Source: Myxocyprinus asiaticus | Lineage: Eukaryota; Chordata; Actinopteri; Cypriniformes; Catostomidae | Direction: 5' to 3' | NCBI RefSeq assembly: GCF_019703515.2 | Contig: NC_059372.1 | Location: forward strand, 14,464,492-14,528,491 | Length of the DNA: 64,000 nt | Translations under genes and position numbers: made by a program | In this document: positions 1 through 12,879 of the stretch, one piece after another | How positions within the stretch are numbered: the first letter of the stretch is position 1 | Layout: each line of letters starts with the position of its first letter | Notes under the pieces: generated by a model | The model's input: the letters and a program-made list of their open reading frames with translations, nothing else | What the model was told of the DNA's origin: nothing | Database searches by the model: none

Positions 1-626
1 ATCTGTCAACCACTATTGTGAATGTCTTTGGTGGTTATGAATCTGGACCTCATCAGTTACCGGCCTCTATAGCTGGTCTCTCAAAACTATTTTAAAACCA
101 GAAATTAGACCAGTTTAGGCTGTTTCAAGCTGTTTTTTTTTTTGTTTTTATTTTTTTTATTTTTATTTTTTTTTCAGCAGGGTATTGTGGTGTAATAAAA
201 CCTTTTCATCTTTTGTCTGCTGCAATTATGCATCTGCTATTTTAGAAAGTGCATTAATTATAGTATTTCTTATTGCAAAGCTATTGTCCAGTGCCTGAAT
301 GTGGAAAAGCAGGCTTATGGCTGGTAATCACATTTAGAGGTCTCATCAGTTAGCATATCTGACAGTTGCATTTTGACCAGGATGATTAGCTAAAGCCCCC
401 AACCTAGAGACAGATAGAAAAAGTCTGAGACCTATGCCTGTCTGGCACTTTGTAAGGGAGGTGTCAGGGGCTAACTGACAGCCTGACAGACAGACAGGTT
501 ACAGGGTTTTACCAACGTCTCACTGTGGGGGCTCGGAGCACACTCGGCAGCTGCGCCCGGATGCCAAGCTCCAGGAACAGGCAAACACGGCCCCCTTGCA
601 CATCTTTCTCTCATTAGTGTCACAGA

Positions 627-656
627 ATGTGAACAGTACCATTGTCAGGTGAGGCG
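627..656 (+). repeat. 30 bp inverted partner of 4025-4054
   Basis: The 30 bases here are the reverse complement of 4025-4054 with one mismatch. The partner interrupts a MITE; this copy sits in plain intron sequence. Confidence 0.8.
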
Positions 657-1109
657 GAGTGGATCACTATTTTGTACATATGCCTGCGTGAGTCATAAAA
701 TATGGTTGGATAATGTGCCAAACGTGCACACTCGCATGGCTCCACTCGCCCTTCTCCTGCCCGGCTCCTGCAAGAATTCCAGTCATACATTATTGATGTA
801 CTCACTCTCTATCGACTGGCTGCTGGTTTCAGCCCTCTATCTCAGGTCCAGTCTATCTCTATATTATTTCACTTGTTCTTTGTCTCTCTCAATGTCCGTA
901 TATCTAACCTACATGCCTCCATTCCCTGAGGGAATTTGTATGCATGTAGTTTGTCTTTTTACAATTGTTAGCAAATGATGTATTGTTATTTAGCTAAATC
1001 TGCCTAAAAAATGCATTCATAAAGTGGATGTTTTTGGCTATAGTGTCTTTAAAATGTATTGTTGAATAAGTGTAAAAGGGAGTGTTCAGATTTAACACGT
1101 TCTTGAGCT

Positions 1110-1310
1110 AAAAGAAAGCTAGACGTAGCACTACGAATATAACAGAATGCAGATGTCTCGAGATGCGGTTCTTTTTAACTTGAGCACAAGATGCTGAAAA
1201 AACAGTGAAACTCATGTTTGCAGTACACAAAAAACAACTGAACAACAGCGCGGACGGACGAAAATTAGTTCAGTGTGGATGGCCCGTTATTGTGGACACA
1301 TGGGCTATGT
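1110..1310 (+). mobile_element. hAT-like MITE remnant
   Basis: Shares TTCTTTTTAACTTGA, GAAAAAACAG and a terminal TGGCCC-like end with the better copy at 26800-27051 and with 2341-2581. Both boundaries are uncertain. Confidence 0.45.
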
Positions 1311-1429
1311 TAGATACAATACAATATTTTTTTTTTAATTTCTATAGCACATTTAAAAACAACTGCAGTTGAAAAACAGGTGCCTTCAAGATAATTAAGA
1401 AACATATAAGACATTGTAACAGGGTTCAG

Positions 1430-2200
1430 TGGAAAGGAGGAGGCGGGAACCGGACAAAGCATCAAAGTAATGTTTTAATAAACTCAAACACAAAAACACA
1501 CAAACATAAACGCATATAGGGCAGCTGCCTGTAGCTCTCTCTCTCCCGAACTGCCATATCTCGTTGCACCTATCCCTCTCCTCGGCTGATTAGCCCGATG
1601 TATGTTATGCCGGGGGTTCCCCGGCCTGAGGCAAAGGAGGGAGGAGTTTGACAAGGAGGAGGCCCCGGCATGATGTACATCGTACATGACGTACCCGGAA
1701 AGGTGTGGGGGGAAGGGGGTGCTGCCCTTCCGGCCCGCCTTCCGCGACCTGGGAGGGAGACAAGGGGAGGGAAAAGTCAACGAGGAGGGACAGTGAAAGA
1801 GACAAGGAGGAGAGAGAGGAAAAACTTACTCACTGGTTCCCAGACACGCCGTCACCTGGTCATCGATCACTCCTCCACCCACTGGCGGACAACAGCCACT
1901 CCTCCCCAGGCGGACCGGAGCCAGTCCTCCGACCCCTGGTGGACGGAACGCCCCTCCACATTTCGGAGGCTGGTAGGGAACTCCTCTGCCCCTTGCAGCG
2001 GCTCTACCACTCCAGGCGGTCGCAGCGAGCCCCTCCTCCCCTCACGGATGGCAGCCGTTCTTCCGATCCTGCCACGTTTTGATGGCCGGTAGGGAACTCC
2101 TCCACCCCTGGCAGTGGCCCCACCGTTCCACGCGGCTGGCAATGAGCCCCTCCACCCCTCGCAGATGGCGGCCGTTCTACCAACAGCCATGATGATATGG
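1430..2200 (+). repeat. GC-rich dispersed repeat with internal tandem duplication
   Basis: This is a GC-rich island in AT-rich intron sequence. From about 1972 a unit starting GGTAGGGAACTCCTC and ending near GGCGGCCGTTC (GGCAGCCGTTC in the first copy) occurs twice in tandem (about 1972-2062 and 2088-2188; ~115 bp period) with moderate divergence. The open frames crossing it are compositional artefacts. It may be an LTR-type or other retroelement end, but no hallmark was found. Confidence 0.55.
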
Positions 2201-2226
2201 AATACTAGCATAATGTATATGGCACA

Positions 2227-2241
2227 GTATATATATAATTA

Positions 2242-2308
<67 letters not shown>
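2227..2308 (+). repeat. (AT)n microsatellite followed by poly-T
   Basis: An AT dinucleotide run of about 50 nt is followed by about 15 T. Confidence 0.95.
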
Positions 2309-2340
2309 GCTTCTAAATAATATGTGAAATAGTGCACAGT

Positions 2341-2581
2341 ATGCAATGTTATGCAGCGCAATGAAAAGAACATAACACCAGTGTCTCGTAACACATTTTT
2401 AAAAGTTAAAGTTCTTTTTAACTTGACACAGTGTCTAAAAATATCAGCGTTCCTGTGCGAAATGCTGAAAAAACAGCGAGACATGGCACAATAGTCCAAG
2501 ATGGTGCATGTTTACATAGAAAGACAATTGAAAAATGCCGCAGGTGAACGCTTAAACTTGTTTAGTGTGAATTGCCCCTTG
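2341..2581 (+). mobile_element. hAT-like MITE remnant
   Basis: Contains TTAAAGTTCTTTTTAACTTGA and the terminal GTGTGAATTGCCCCT, related to 26800-27051. The 5' end is disrupted near the AT repeat. Confidence 0.5.
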
Positions 2582-2810
2582 TGTTCAAAATGAAATACAA
2601 GCATACTGTATACTGTACTTCCTACTATTTAAAAAAAAAAAAAAAAAAACAATCTGATAAAAATGTGTCATGAAAGATACATTAAGTATTCCTTATTGAT
2701 ATTACTTGTGGTTCATTTGTCACACTGGTTGTATACTGTACATTTTGGCAAGTAGTACAGAAAATTTGCTTACAGCTTACAGTATATACTGAATAGAATT
2801 GTAGCCATTC

Positions 2811-2905
2811 CTAACATAACCATTCTCATATGTGCCTGAGCTCTGTGCATGGCTCCACCGTGAGGCCCACTATGTGTCAGCTTTCTGTTGGTGACCCATT
2901 TCTCC
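2811..2905 (+). repeat. Probable source of the 95 bp insert
   Basis: This is the upstream copy of the 95 bp duplicate. Its flanks continue as ordinary-looking intron sequence and show no terminal repeats, so it is more likely the donor than a transposon copy. Confidence 0.75.
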
Positions 2906-3599
2906 AATGTGACATAACCCACAACCTCTGTGCGATAAGGAACACAGTCCCTCGCAGAAGTTGTGTTCATGCCTGTATTTTGGCTGAGATTCACTGTGGT
3001 TAAAGCTTTTTATAGCAGTCTTTAATAGACCCTCTAGTGCTGCAGCGTTGAGATCCTTTAGTTGAGCTAAATCTGCACGTTCAGGCCAAATCTGTTACAC
3101 AAATAGCTCTGATGGGAGAGAAGCAGCTCGCCAAGGAGGCTCTGAATCTGTGCTCTTTTCAAACACACAGGTTAAGAGCCCTCAAATTTAATCTAAAACA
3201 CAATCAGACACAACTCCTCACTCAGATATAACCATTATTTATGACTAGGAAGCATGTAATGCTTTTGGAAAACATTTATGTTCTGAAACACTCTAAGCTA
3301 ATGTTTCCCTTGATCAGGCAGTTAGTTCAGTAGCAGTGTCTCATTGCCATGTAAGATTGTTAGTTAGCATTGAGGTTGTCTAATTTTGATTTATGTGTTC
3401 TGCCGGACTGTAAAAAGTCCATGTGACATTTAAGTTCTGAGTGGAGAGGCATTTCAAAGGTCACACAATAAGCTTACATGCTGCGCTTTTGACTTTAATA
3501 TAGTTCCTAATCAGTCCAGTTGAGCTGTGTTCCACTGCGCCAGGATTTGTTCTCATAAACTAGAAACTAGATTTTTTATTTTTATTTTTTCTGAAGAAA

Positions 3600-3740
3600 T
3601 TGTGAGTTGTGCAGGGTGTTGTGTGTGGTTGCCAGGGCATTGCTTTGCAGTTGCTCAAATGTTCTGAATGGTTGCTATGCACTTGCTAGGGTGTTCTGGG
3701 TGGTTGCTAGGTGGCTGCATACTAGTCCAAGTCCAAAGAG
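3600..3740 (+). repeat. TTGCTAGG-rich dispersed repeat
   Basis: Repeats of GGTTGCTAGG / GGTTGCCAGGG with GTGTTCTG spacers. Related, inverted sequence lies at about 10490-10720 and 12880-13060. Confidence 0.6.
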
Positions 3741-3949
3741 CCTGTCCAGACTTCTTTTTACTTGACATGGCATCTTAAGAATGCATCAAATCAAAACATA
3801 AAGATGCATCACAATGATCAAAGACGCATACAGTGTAACAATTGTAAAATAACACACACGCAAGAACACACCCTGAGTGAACAACCCCTTAGCAAGCACC
3901 ACTTAAAAGTCATATTAGAAAAATTATTTGACCATCAAGCTGTATTCTC

Positions 3950-4300
3950 AAAGGGTTAGTTTACCCAAAAATAAAAAAATTTGTCATTATTTACTCACCT
4001 TCATTCTGTTCCAAAATCTTCTAACGCCTCACCTGACAACGGTACTGTTCACATAACTATTTTCCTTCTGTGGAACAGATGAGGAAGATGTTAGGCAGAT
4101 TGTTAGGGACTGAGAGTCTCAGTCACCATTCGCTTTCATTTAATAAAAGAAAGAAAGATGCAATTAAAGTGAATGATGTTTGAGACTTACATACTGCCTT
4201 TTGTGTTTCTCAAAAGAAAGAAATCATATAGGTTTGAAACAAAATGAGGGTGACTAAATGATGAAAGAATTTAAATTTTTGGGTGAAAGTATCTGTTTAA
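3950..4300 (+). mobile_element. Angel-type TTAA MITE with filler insertion
   Basis: The left end is AAGGGTTAGTTTACCC and the right end GGGTGAAAGTATCTGTTTAA, with the usual TTTACTCACC motif. About 40 bases at 4020-4060 replace the expected GTATGACTTTC stretch; 30 of them are an inverted copy of 627-656. Confidence 0.75.
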
Positions 4301-4972
4301 TATACTTTAAGGAGCTAGTTTATCTACACACAGACATGATGCATTCTCACTCTTTATCTATCACCCTATCATTCACTTCCAGTATAGTAGAACCATGCTG
4401 AGTGACCTCCACACACAATAAAGAATCCTTTAAGTTTTGAACACACACACACATTCATTCATGCAAGTCTAGTGTGCACTACAGAAATGAATAGAGCTGA
4501 CATAGTTGCTCAAACACTACCAATTGTGTGTGTGTGCAGTAGTAGTTTGTGTAAGAGTGTGTTTGTGCACTTGTTTTTACATGTATGAATGTTATATTTC
4601 TCTCGTAAATGTATTCCAGTTGAGTGGGTTTGCTGTAAATAAAATTATGGCTTTCTGACAGGACGACACTGTAGGGAAGATTTATGTGTCAAAATGCTGC
4701 TGTCCGAGTGTGTGTGTGAATGGCTATGCTCTACTGTATCTCTGCTGGGATTAAAGGGGTCAGATTAGCCTCGCATGTGAGAGTTTGTGGGCCGCTCGGC
4801 TTCACAGAGACACTGCCCTGAATGGATAAGAGGTTGTCAGTTGTTGCCCTCAGCTTAGCCAAGCATGGATTTCTCACCAAAGAATATGTGTTCAGGCTGA
4901 GGGTATGAGATAAGGATGTGCAAAACTACATATTTTTAAAATCGACTGGCTGGCAAGTCGACTAATCGGTCT

Positions 4973-5290
4973 TTAAGGGATAGTTCACCCCAAAATAAAA
5001 TCATCATTGACTCATTCTGATGTTATTCCAAACCCTTTATTTCTTCCGTGGAACGCAAAAGGAGATATTAGGCAGAATGATAGCCTCAGTCACAATTTAC
5101 TTACATTGTATGGAAAAAAGATGCAATGCAAGTGAATGGTGACTGAGAAAATCACACTGCCAAACATCTCCTTTTGTGTTCCATGGAAGAAAGAGAGTCA
5201 TATGGGGATGCTAGGCAGAATGACAGCCTCAGTCAGCATTTATTTTCATTGTATTTCAAATTAATGCAGTGAAAATGAATGGTGACTGGG
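4973..5290 (+). mobile_element. Angel-type TTAA MITE, 3' end missing
   Basis: Begins TTAAGGGATAGTTCACCCC and carries the GTTATTCCAAACCC and GGAGATATTAGGCAGAATG motifs. The central block is partly duplicated (two AGGCAGAATGA..AGCCTCAGTCA copies), and no right end is visible. Confidence 0.75.
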
Positions 5291-5924
5291 ACTAGTGCCA
5301 GGTATCTATGTGTGTGTGACTAGGCTTTGTTGTGTAAACGTAGTGTGTTGAATGTTTCTGTTGCATTCATTTTCTGTGTGTATTTGACGGATACATGTGA
5401 TATACTGTATGTGTAGGTGGATAATGCATTACACATATCCACATACATACACACACACATGCTGTGTTTCTCAGATTTTCCATGAAAGCCTGTAGATTTA
5501 TGTCAGTGAGACTATTGCATTCCATGTGTGTTTGAGAGGATGTGATCGATGGATCTCATTGCTGTGGGTGCAGAGCTCAGTAGCACACATTAAAAATGAA
5601 TGTGTGAGTGTATGTATGTGTTTGTACGAGTGTATATGTGTAGGTGGTGGTACCAGCTGTTTATGGCTCACTCCAGGAGAGGGGTAGGGGGTCAATGCCT
5701 GGACTGGTAACTATGGCAACTACTGTGTAGATTTTGCAAACATTTTAAGTATGCGTGTCTGTGCACATCTGAATTTTTGATCGTGAGTGGCTTCAAGTTT
5801 TCCACAGATATTACACACACAGATTGATCAATGACCATCTAATGCATATTGCTTTCTCAAACTGGCAAGCTACAAACTGATTGGCTGGCTTTACACAGTT
5901 TTAAGGAGTCAGTGTGCAACGTTT

Positions 5925-8031
5925 TTTAACGGTCTACCAGAAATCAACCAAGCCAGAAGTAAGGACTGTAAAGAGATGGACCAATGAAGCAGAGTGTGAA
6001 CTACAAGCCTGCTTCGATTGCACAGATTGGAGTGTTTTTGAGGCTGCAGACACCAATCTGGATGAGCTCACAGATACTGTTACATCATATATCAGTTTCT
6101 GTGAGGATATATGCATTCCTACATATATGCATTCTTAAATAGGACTTATTTAAAGTTCAACAATGACAAACCGTGGTTTTACAGCAGAGCTCAGGCAGCT
6201 TCGTCAGGCCAAAGAGGATGCTTACACGGGTGGAGATAAAGTCTTGTACAATCAAGCCAGGAACACACTGAACAAGGAAATCAGAGTGGCGAAAAGAAGA
6301 TATTCTGAGAAGCTGAAAAACAAGTTTTCAGCTAACGACCCTGCATCATTGTGGAGTGGCATGAAACAACTCACAAATTACAGGACTCCTACCCCCAACC
6401 CTGTGGTGGACCAACAACTGGCTGACGACCTGACTGTGTTCTACTACAGATTTGAAAGGCCTAATCTCACACCCCACACCCACTCTGACCTTCACGTCAC
6501 ACAAACACCAACACCTCCTGCAACCCCCCTCCTCCCCCCTCCTGCTACTCAACCTGCACTTAAGATCTGTGAAGATGATGTGAGCCGGGTCTTTCGGAAA
6601 CAAAAGACGAGGAAAGCTTCAGGCCCAGATGGCGTCTCATGTCTAACATAACCATTCTCATATGTGCCTGAGCTCTGTGCATGGCTCCACCGTGAGGCCC
6701 ACTATGTGTCAGCTTTCTGTTGGTGACCCATTTCTCCCATGTCTATCTGTTAGTGGATTACCAGCTTTCTGATGGACAGGCAGCAGCTTGTGAGACAGGG
6801 GAAACTCACTTCCAGCACCTGTACAATCAGCACTGGTGCCCCCCAGGGATTGTGCTCTCCCCACTACTCTTCTCCCTCTACACCAATGACTGCATCGCCA
6901 AGGACCCCTCTGTCGAGCTCCTGAAGTTTGCAGACGACACCACTGTCATCGGCCTCATCCAAGATGACGATGAGTCTGCATACAGAAGGGAGGTTGAACA
7001 GCTGACTGTCTGGTGCAGTCAAAACAACCTTGAGCTGAACACGCTCATAACGGTGGAGATTATTGTGGACTTTAGGAGGAACACCCCAACACTGACCCCC
7101 CTCACCATTCTAAACAGCACTGTGGCAGGAGTGGAGTCATTCAGGTTCCTGGGCACTACCATCTCACAGGACTCATTGTGAAAAAGGCCCAGCAGAGGTT
7201 GTACTTCCTTCGCCAGCTGAGGAAGTTCAACCTGCCACAGGCGCTGCTGATACAGTTCTACTCAGCAGTCATTGAGTCTGTCCTCTGCACTTCAATAACT
7301 GTCTCGTTTGGTTCAGCTACAAAATCAGACATCAGAAGACCACAAAGGACAGTTTGGACTGCTGAGAGGATTATTGTTTGCCCCCTGCCCGCCCCACCCC
7401 CTCCCTTCAAGAACTATACACTTCCAGAGTGAGGAAAAAGGCTGGAAAAATCACTCTGGACCCCACTCACCCTGCCCATTACCTTTTTGAACTGTTGCCT
7501 TCTGGCCGACGCTTCAGAGCTCTGAGCACCAGAACTGTCAGGCACAGGAACAGTTTTTCCCTCAGGCTATCCATCTTATGAACAGTTAAATTGCCCCATT
7601 GAGCAATAACTATGTGCAATACCCACTTTAGTCTTTTTTATATTTATCCAACACATCCAACCTCTTCTGCCATTTCATTCCTCTGAAAAAACAAAAACAA
7701 AACAAAAAAAACAAAAAAACATTTGCAATGTACATAACAGATTGTATTTGCACTGTACATAACAGATAACAGATTTGTGTTAGATCTGCACTACGTATGT
7801 GTATGTATGTATGTATGTGTGTGTCTGTGTGTGTGTGTGTGTGTGTATGTACGGATGTGTATAATTTTTATTTTTTTATTTATTTATTTATTTATTTATT
7901 ATTATCTATGTCTTGCTGCTGTTTTTGTATTGTTTTGTATTTTTGTACACTGGAAGCTCCTGTCACCAAGACAAATTCCTTGTATGTGTAAGCATACTTG
8001 GCAATAAAGCTGATTCTGATTCTGATTCTGA
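5925..8031 (+). mobile_element. L2-clade LINE, 5'-truncated and internally deleted
   Basis: Broken reverse-transcriptase reading frames run across this stretch. The endonuclease is missing. The pre-RT region is recognisable ([56 protein letters not shown]), followed by the RT entry motif RKASGPDGVS near 6615-6640. The next RT blocks are gone, and a 95 bp foreign stretch (6643-6737) sits there. RT resumes as WITSFL near 6752 and, after a frameshift, continues VLSPLLFSLYTNDC, with the catalytic FADD at 6927-6938. More frame breaks follow at about 7180 and 7430. The 3' end has AATAAA (8003) and the TGATTC tandem tail (8010-8030) typical of fish L2 elements. It is dead: frameshifts, stops and a missing RT core. 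Confidence 0.88.
6643..6737 (+). repeat. 95 bp exact copy of 2811-2905 inserted in the LINE
   Basis: The bases 6643-6737 match 2811-2905 over 95 bp with no difference that I can see, in the same orientation. The insert sits where the LINE's RT core is missing. The 8-mer CATGTCTA occurs at both junctions (from about 6638 and 6738). This looks like a templated filler at a deletion rather than a transposition. Confidence 0.9.
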
Positions 8032-8079
8032 AAACACAGTCATGTTTACAGGTTCCCAGTCTTTTTGAAATTAGTGATT

Positions 8080-8275
8080 TTAAAGGAATAGTTCAGCCAA
8101 AAATGAAAATTCTTTGAACATTTACTCATCCTCATGTTCTTCCAAACTCATATGATTTTTGCTTTCTACCATGGAACCCAAAAGGAGATGTTAGGCAATT
8201 TGTTAGTCTCAGTCACCATTGACTTTCATTGCATCTTTATTCCATACATTGAAAGTTAATGTTGACAAACTAGAT
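8080..8275 (+). mobile_element. Angel-type MITE, left half
   Basis: TTAAAGGAATAGTTCAGCC start directly after the LINE tail, with TTTACTCATCCTCATG and GGAGATGTTAGGCA. It stops in the middle. Confidence 0.75.
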
Positions 8276-8704
8276 TTCCTCTGCCCTCTACTCCACCATC
8301 TCTCTCTTCTACTTTCTCTCCTTTTCCCTTAACAGCTCTACTTTCTTTTCTTAATCATTTACCTCAGATCCTACATCTCTCTCACTCTTTCTATCTCTCG
8401 CTCTGTCTACTGCTGTCGTTGCTTCTCTCTAATGGTTCTCCATTCATCAGACAGGTGCCTGTGGCAGTTAGGACTATGAAACACAGAGCTAATGTGAACA
8501 TTTATTCCCCATGTCCAGAAACAGCTCGCAGCTCTCCCAGCATACTGTAGTCTCCATATATCCCACAAATCAGTCTCTTAACACCAAACAAAGGTCTGGG
8601 ATCAGCCTTTCTATTGTAATTGTAACATTGGAGGTCAGGATTACAGCATCAGTGGTTCTTTTGAGGGTTATTTGTACCATAGGCTAGTCTTCCTATCTCT
8701 GCTG

Positions 8705-8933
8705 TCATCATTTACTCACCCTCACATTGTTCCTAACCTGTATGACTTTGTTTTCTTATTTGGAGCACAAAAAGAGATGTAAGGCAAAATGTTAGGGACT
8801 GAAAACCTTAGTCACTATTCACTTTGATTGTATTTTTTATTTTTATTTTTATTTTATTTTTCACACAATGGAAGTGAGTGGAGGCTAACATTCGGACAGA
8901 ATTTTCATTTTTTGGAGTGAAGTATCCCTTTAA
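8705..8933 (+). mobile_element. Angel-type MITE, left end missing
   Basis: Begins at TCATTTACTCACCCTCA and ends GTGAAGTATCCCTTTAA. Confidence 0.75.
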
Positions 8934-10380
8934 ATGGGCCAGCATCTTGTGGTCAGAACTTTTTCTTCCTTTAAATCTTTGTATATTTACGTTCATGTAC
9001 ATTCGGTTTCGACAGCTGGCCCACCCGGAAATGTCCTGGTGCTCCCGATGGCCAGTCCATGCCTGGTCTAGAGGCTTCTTTTTGGGACTGAATAGGACTA
9101 GTTTATTGCCAACTCCATCTTTTCTTCCTCTAGATGTCCTGTCTCCAGGCGATTCTTGGCTAGCGTCAGAACGGGTGGAAAATATCAAATTCAAGCCAGA
9201 TAGAGATTAGTAGATAGCATCCTTGAAGCATTTTAAGCTGTGGAAGAATTAACAAGCTCAAGAGAAAATTAGGAGTTGGCGCAGCCCCTGTCCTACCATG
9301 TTGTCATCTTACAACAGTTGTCATTCAAGCCAAGTGATATTAATATATTAAGTTCAATGCACTTGAGTGTTATAATGATAATTCTCTATTGCTTGGAGGG
9401 TAGAGAGCAAAATAAAAACTAAAATGTAAGTAACATAGACTTATAAAATGGATAGCTATGGCAATACAATCTGATTGGAATAGCTGCGTTTAAAATAGCT
9501 GATATACTTGCATCTATGTCCACTAATAAGTTGAATTATATATAAAAACACTCTCCATTAACACATACTTTGGAAAATTATGACGTGGGGAAACTGAAAA
9601 TGGACGTTTGAAACGGATTAGTGTGGACGTGGCCTATATTACTTGGCGGAACAATAGTTTATTGAGATTTTTATTAATAAATGTAATTATTCTTTTTAAC
9701 ATTGGTGTCTTTTATTATATTGCTGTTGCTGCAGCTGGTGTCGTACTTAACAACACCCCTTAACTGTGGTAAAATCACTGTAACATTGGTTTATTGCTTA
9801 ACTATAATTAATTTTGCTCTATTGTAATAACTATATTGTGAAAATTGGTGCAAATTAAAATCACATTTGTATGTTTTGTGGTTGAACTTTAATGTTCCTC
9901 TAAATTTTATGAGGAAATGTTCAAACGCACATTGATCTGTGGACATAAATGCATGCACATACACTGCACGCAGGCTGCTCTCAGTGGGAGAACAGGCCTC
10001 ATTGTGCTTCCCATTGTGCTGACTGACTGAAGCATGTGCTGTCAACAGCTGTTGCAGTCTGCCCGTGACCCCCATAACACCTTTATCCCTCTTAATTTTT
10101 TTTCTGTCTGTAGGTCTTTCTATCAATCCCTCCTTCTCCATCTTCTCTTTTGACATTGTCCTGCCAAGTGAACAGATATGGACGCACACCTGTGGCAGCT
10201 GTGTCACCCTGTAGTGCAGCTGTCCCCTGCTTGATCCCTACATTAGAATATGACACTGCATCAGACTGGCCTCAAGTGAAACTATAGGATCAGTGGCCCT
10301 CCATCAGAAAGTGTGGGAATCTTAGTTAGTGTTGCTTGCTAAGGCAAGCATAACTATTGCTATTGCGCATATTTGGGGTT

Positions 10381-10411
<31 letters not shown>

Positions 10412-10489
10412 AACCCTAACTTGTGCTATGTATATTTGAATTAGACTTGTATGTTGCCTGGTGTGCAATGAAACCCCATAGACCTACAC

Positions 10490-10720
10490 TGAAGTAGGTA
10501 CCTGAATCATGTCTAGCAACTAAAATATTACTGACCACCTAGTAACTACCTAGGACACAGAAAAGGCATAACAGTACACTAAAAAACAATTAGAACACCT
10601 TAGCAACAACATACAGTGCCAATGCCCTGACACCCACCCAGCACTATTCCAAGTTTGTATGGGCAAGCATTACTCGCATTTTTTTTCCTTCTGAAAATCA
10701 AATCTGTGTTTGCATCTCAT
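10490..10720 (-). repeat. TTGCTAGG-type dispersed repeat, inverted
   Basis: CTAGCAAC, ACCACCTAGTAAC and CCTTAGCAAC blocks are the reverse complement of the motif set at 3600-3740. Shares the GCAAGC/GGGCAA... ACTCGCA end with 12880-13060. Confidence 0.5.
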
Positions 10721-12879
10721 CTTAAAGTCGGTGATCGTTGGTGTCAAGACAGCATCATCTGGTCTCGAAACTGTGAATTTAATGTTTTTGGATTGTTGGT
10801 CTGGCTTTAAGTCAGTGTTTTGTAACATTGAACCTTATTGCCCTTGTTGAATCAGTGTGGTGTGGCTGTTGAGCCGCTATTGCTTTGTGAACAGAGCCCC
10901 TGGTGGGCTTGTTTGTCATCAGGCTGGGTGGCAGCGCTGATGTGCTGGTCTCATTACTTTTGACCACCTGTTTGTCCTGGGGCAACGAGTGAAAATAAAG
11001 AGAAAACTAGGGAGAGAGAGAGTGTGAGAAAGAAATTGGGAGTGTGTGTGAAAATGAAAAAAGGACATGGACGGAGTCTTGTGGGACCAGGGGTCAGGAA
11101 TTGGCTGGTTAGCAGGTCCCAGTTAGCACCTGCTGATAGATGCTGGAACTAAACCACCCGATGGCAATAACCATGTTTCTCCATAGACAGCCATTCAGAA
11201 GTAGCCGTCTTTTATGACTATATAAAAAAAAATTCCAAGACCCATTTCAATTTAAATTATTTCATTACATTATAGCACACCGTCATCCGGTAACGGATTG
11301 TTTTGAAGGGCTCTTAAAAGCGTGAAATTGATTTATATTTTTCCCTATCTATTCCCATTGACGAGTGATCAGTCACGTGACACCCGATCCCAGAACTGAG
11401 TGCCCATGAGCAAAGATGGCAGTCTCCATTTCACTAGCTTTCTGGGAACCCTGTGCTAGCTGAGCACAGTCATAGAGATGAATGGAGATGCTAACAGATA
11501 GCTATCTCCAGGTATTTTATAGCGCCATGTGTGGGACACCTGTCATATTTGCCAAGAAGTGACTCTGTAACACCGTCTTAGGCCAGGGTAGTATTTAGAA
11601 TTTTATATTTGGGGTGATTTTGCTGGGTATATAAAGTTTCTTTCTTGTCTTGCAGCTTGCTAGTATGAGAGTGTTAAAAACAATTATTATTTAAACTTCA
11701 ATAGCAACACTGCCCATTTTAATTCATTGATTCAAATTTCTGATTCAAAAATGTTCACAGAGGTCTCAGCATAGCATTGTACTTCTAGTGGTTTATTAAA
11801 AATATATGTAGGTAAATTATGTTGATTGTATTGTTATATTGGTGTATAAACCTATATTTAAAATGATGAAATATAATTGTGTGCACTGAGTAAAAAATAT
11901 TAAGTGGAAAACATGCCTTGATTAGTTTCCGACTAGATCTGTTGCTATAGTTATTTCTTGCATTAAAAATCTAATCTAATCTAAAAGAATCTACTAGGCC
12001 AAAAGTAAAAATAAAAAAAACATTTTCTAGCTATATCACCCAGCCCTAGATTATATAAACATCAAAAAGCACAACTGTGTATGTGTGTGTGATCGCAAAC
12101 AATCGCCCAAGAGTAGGCATGTGTGAGTGCAGACAACAGGAGTGCCGCTAGTATCGGGAGGTTGAATGCGTGTCTTTGTCTGTGAGCCGTTAAGGAAGTG
12201 TGTTGCAGGGACAGGTGGATCACCACCCCCCGTCAGACCCCACCACTCAAACACTAATGACATTTAACACGGCCATACAGCACACACACACACGCCGCAG
12301 GAACCCTACATGTTATCCCACCCCTCTCACTAAACACACACTGTGTGCCCACTCATCAATCTTAACACTGTCTCTCACTTCATTTTGCCCTTTGACCCCA
12401 TCACCAATGTCAGGATAAAGAAAACACAATGACTTTAATCGTTAAAAAGCTTATCGAAACAAGGCTGTGCCCGGAATTCTGATGCAATATTAATGGGTGT
12501 GATCTTATTGGTCAAATTGTATGTTGCATCTCTTTATTATTGGTGCTTGCTAATTCAAGCAGCACTTTACTATTTTATCATACTGAAAAATCATTGTGAT
12601 TTTTGCCTTGCAAATGGTAATGTTGATAACATTTTTATAGATTTACATTGAAGGAGTGACCAGCAGCCGGTTGCAAGAAACCATTCAAGTTAAGAAAACT
12701 TTCATGACAATATCTTTACACTGAACACAATTTTTTTATTTTTTTTTTGTCCGCCCAAGCTCTTTCAATTGTTTTCCTATTCAATTGTTTTTCTATGTTA
12801 GGAAACTGAAAACTGAGTTTTCAAACAAAAATGGATTAGTGTAGATGTGGTCTTAAATGCTGTCATGTAAAAAAAAAAA

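Noticed and set aside
6163..6651. 162-codon open frame as a host gene
   Set aside because: It is the pre-RT region of an L2 LINE, ending in the foreign 95 bp insert.
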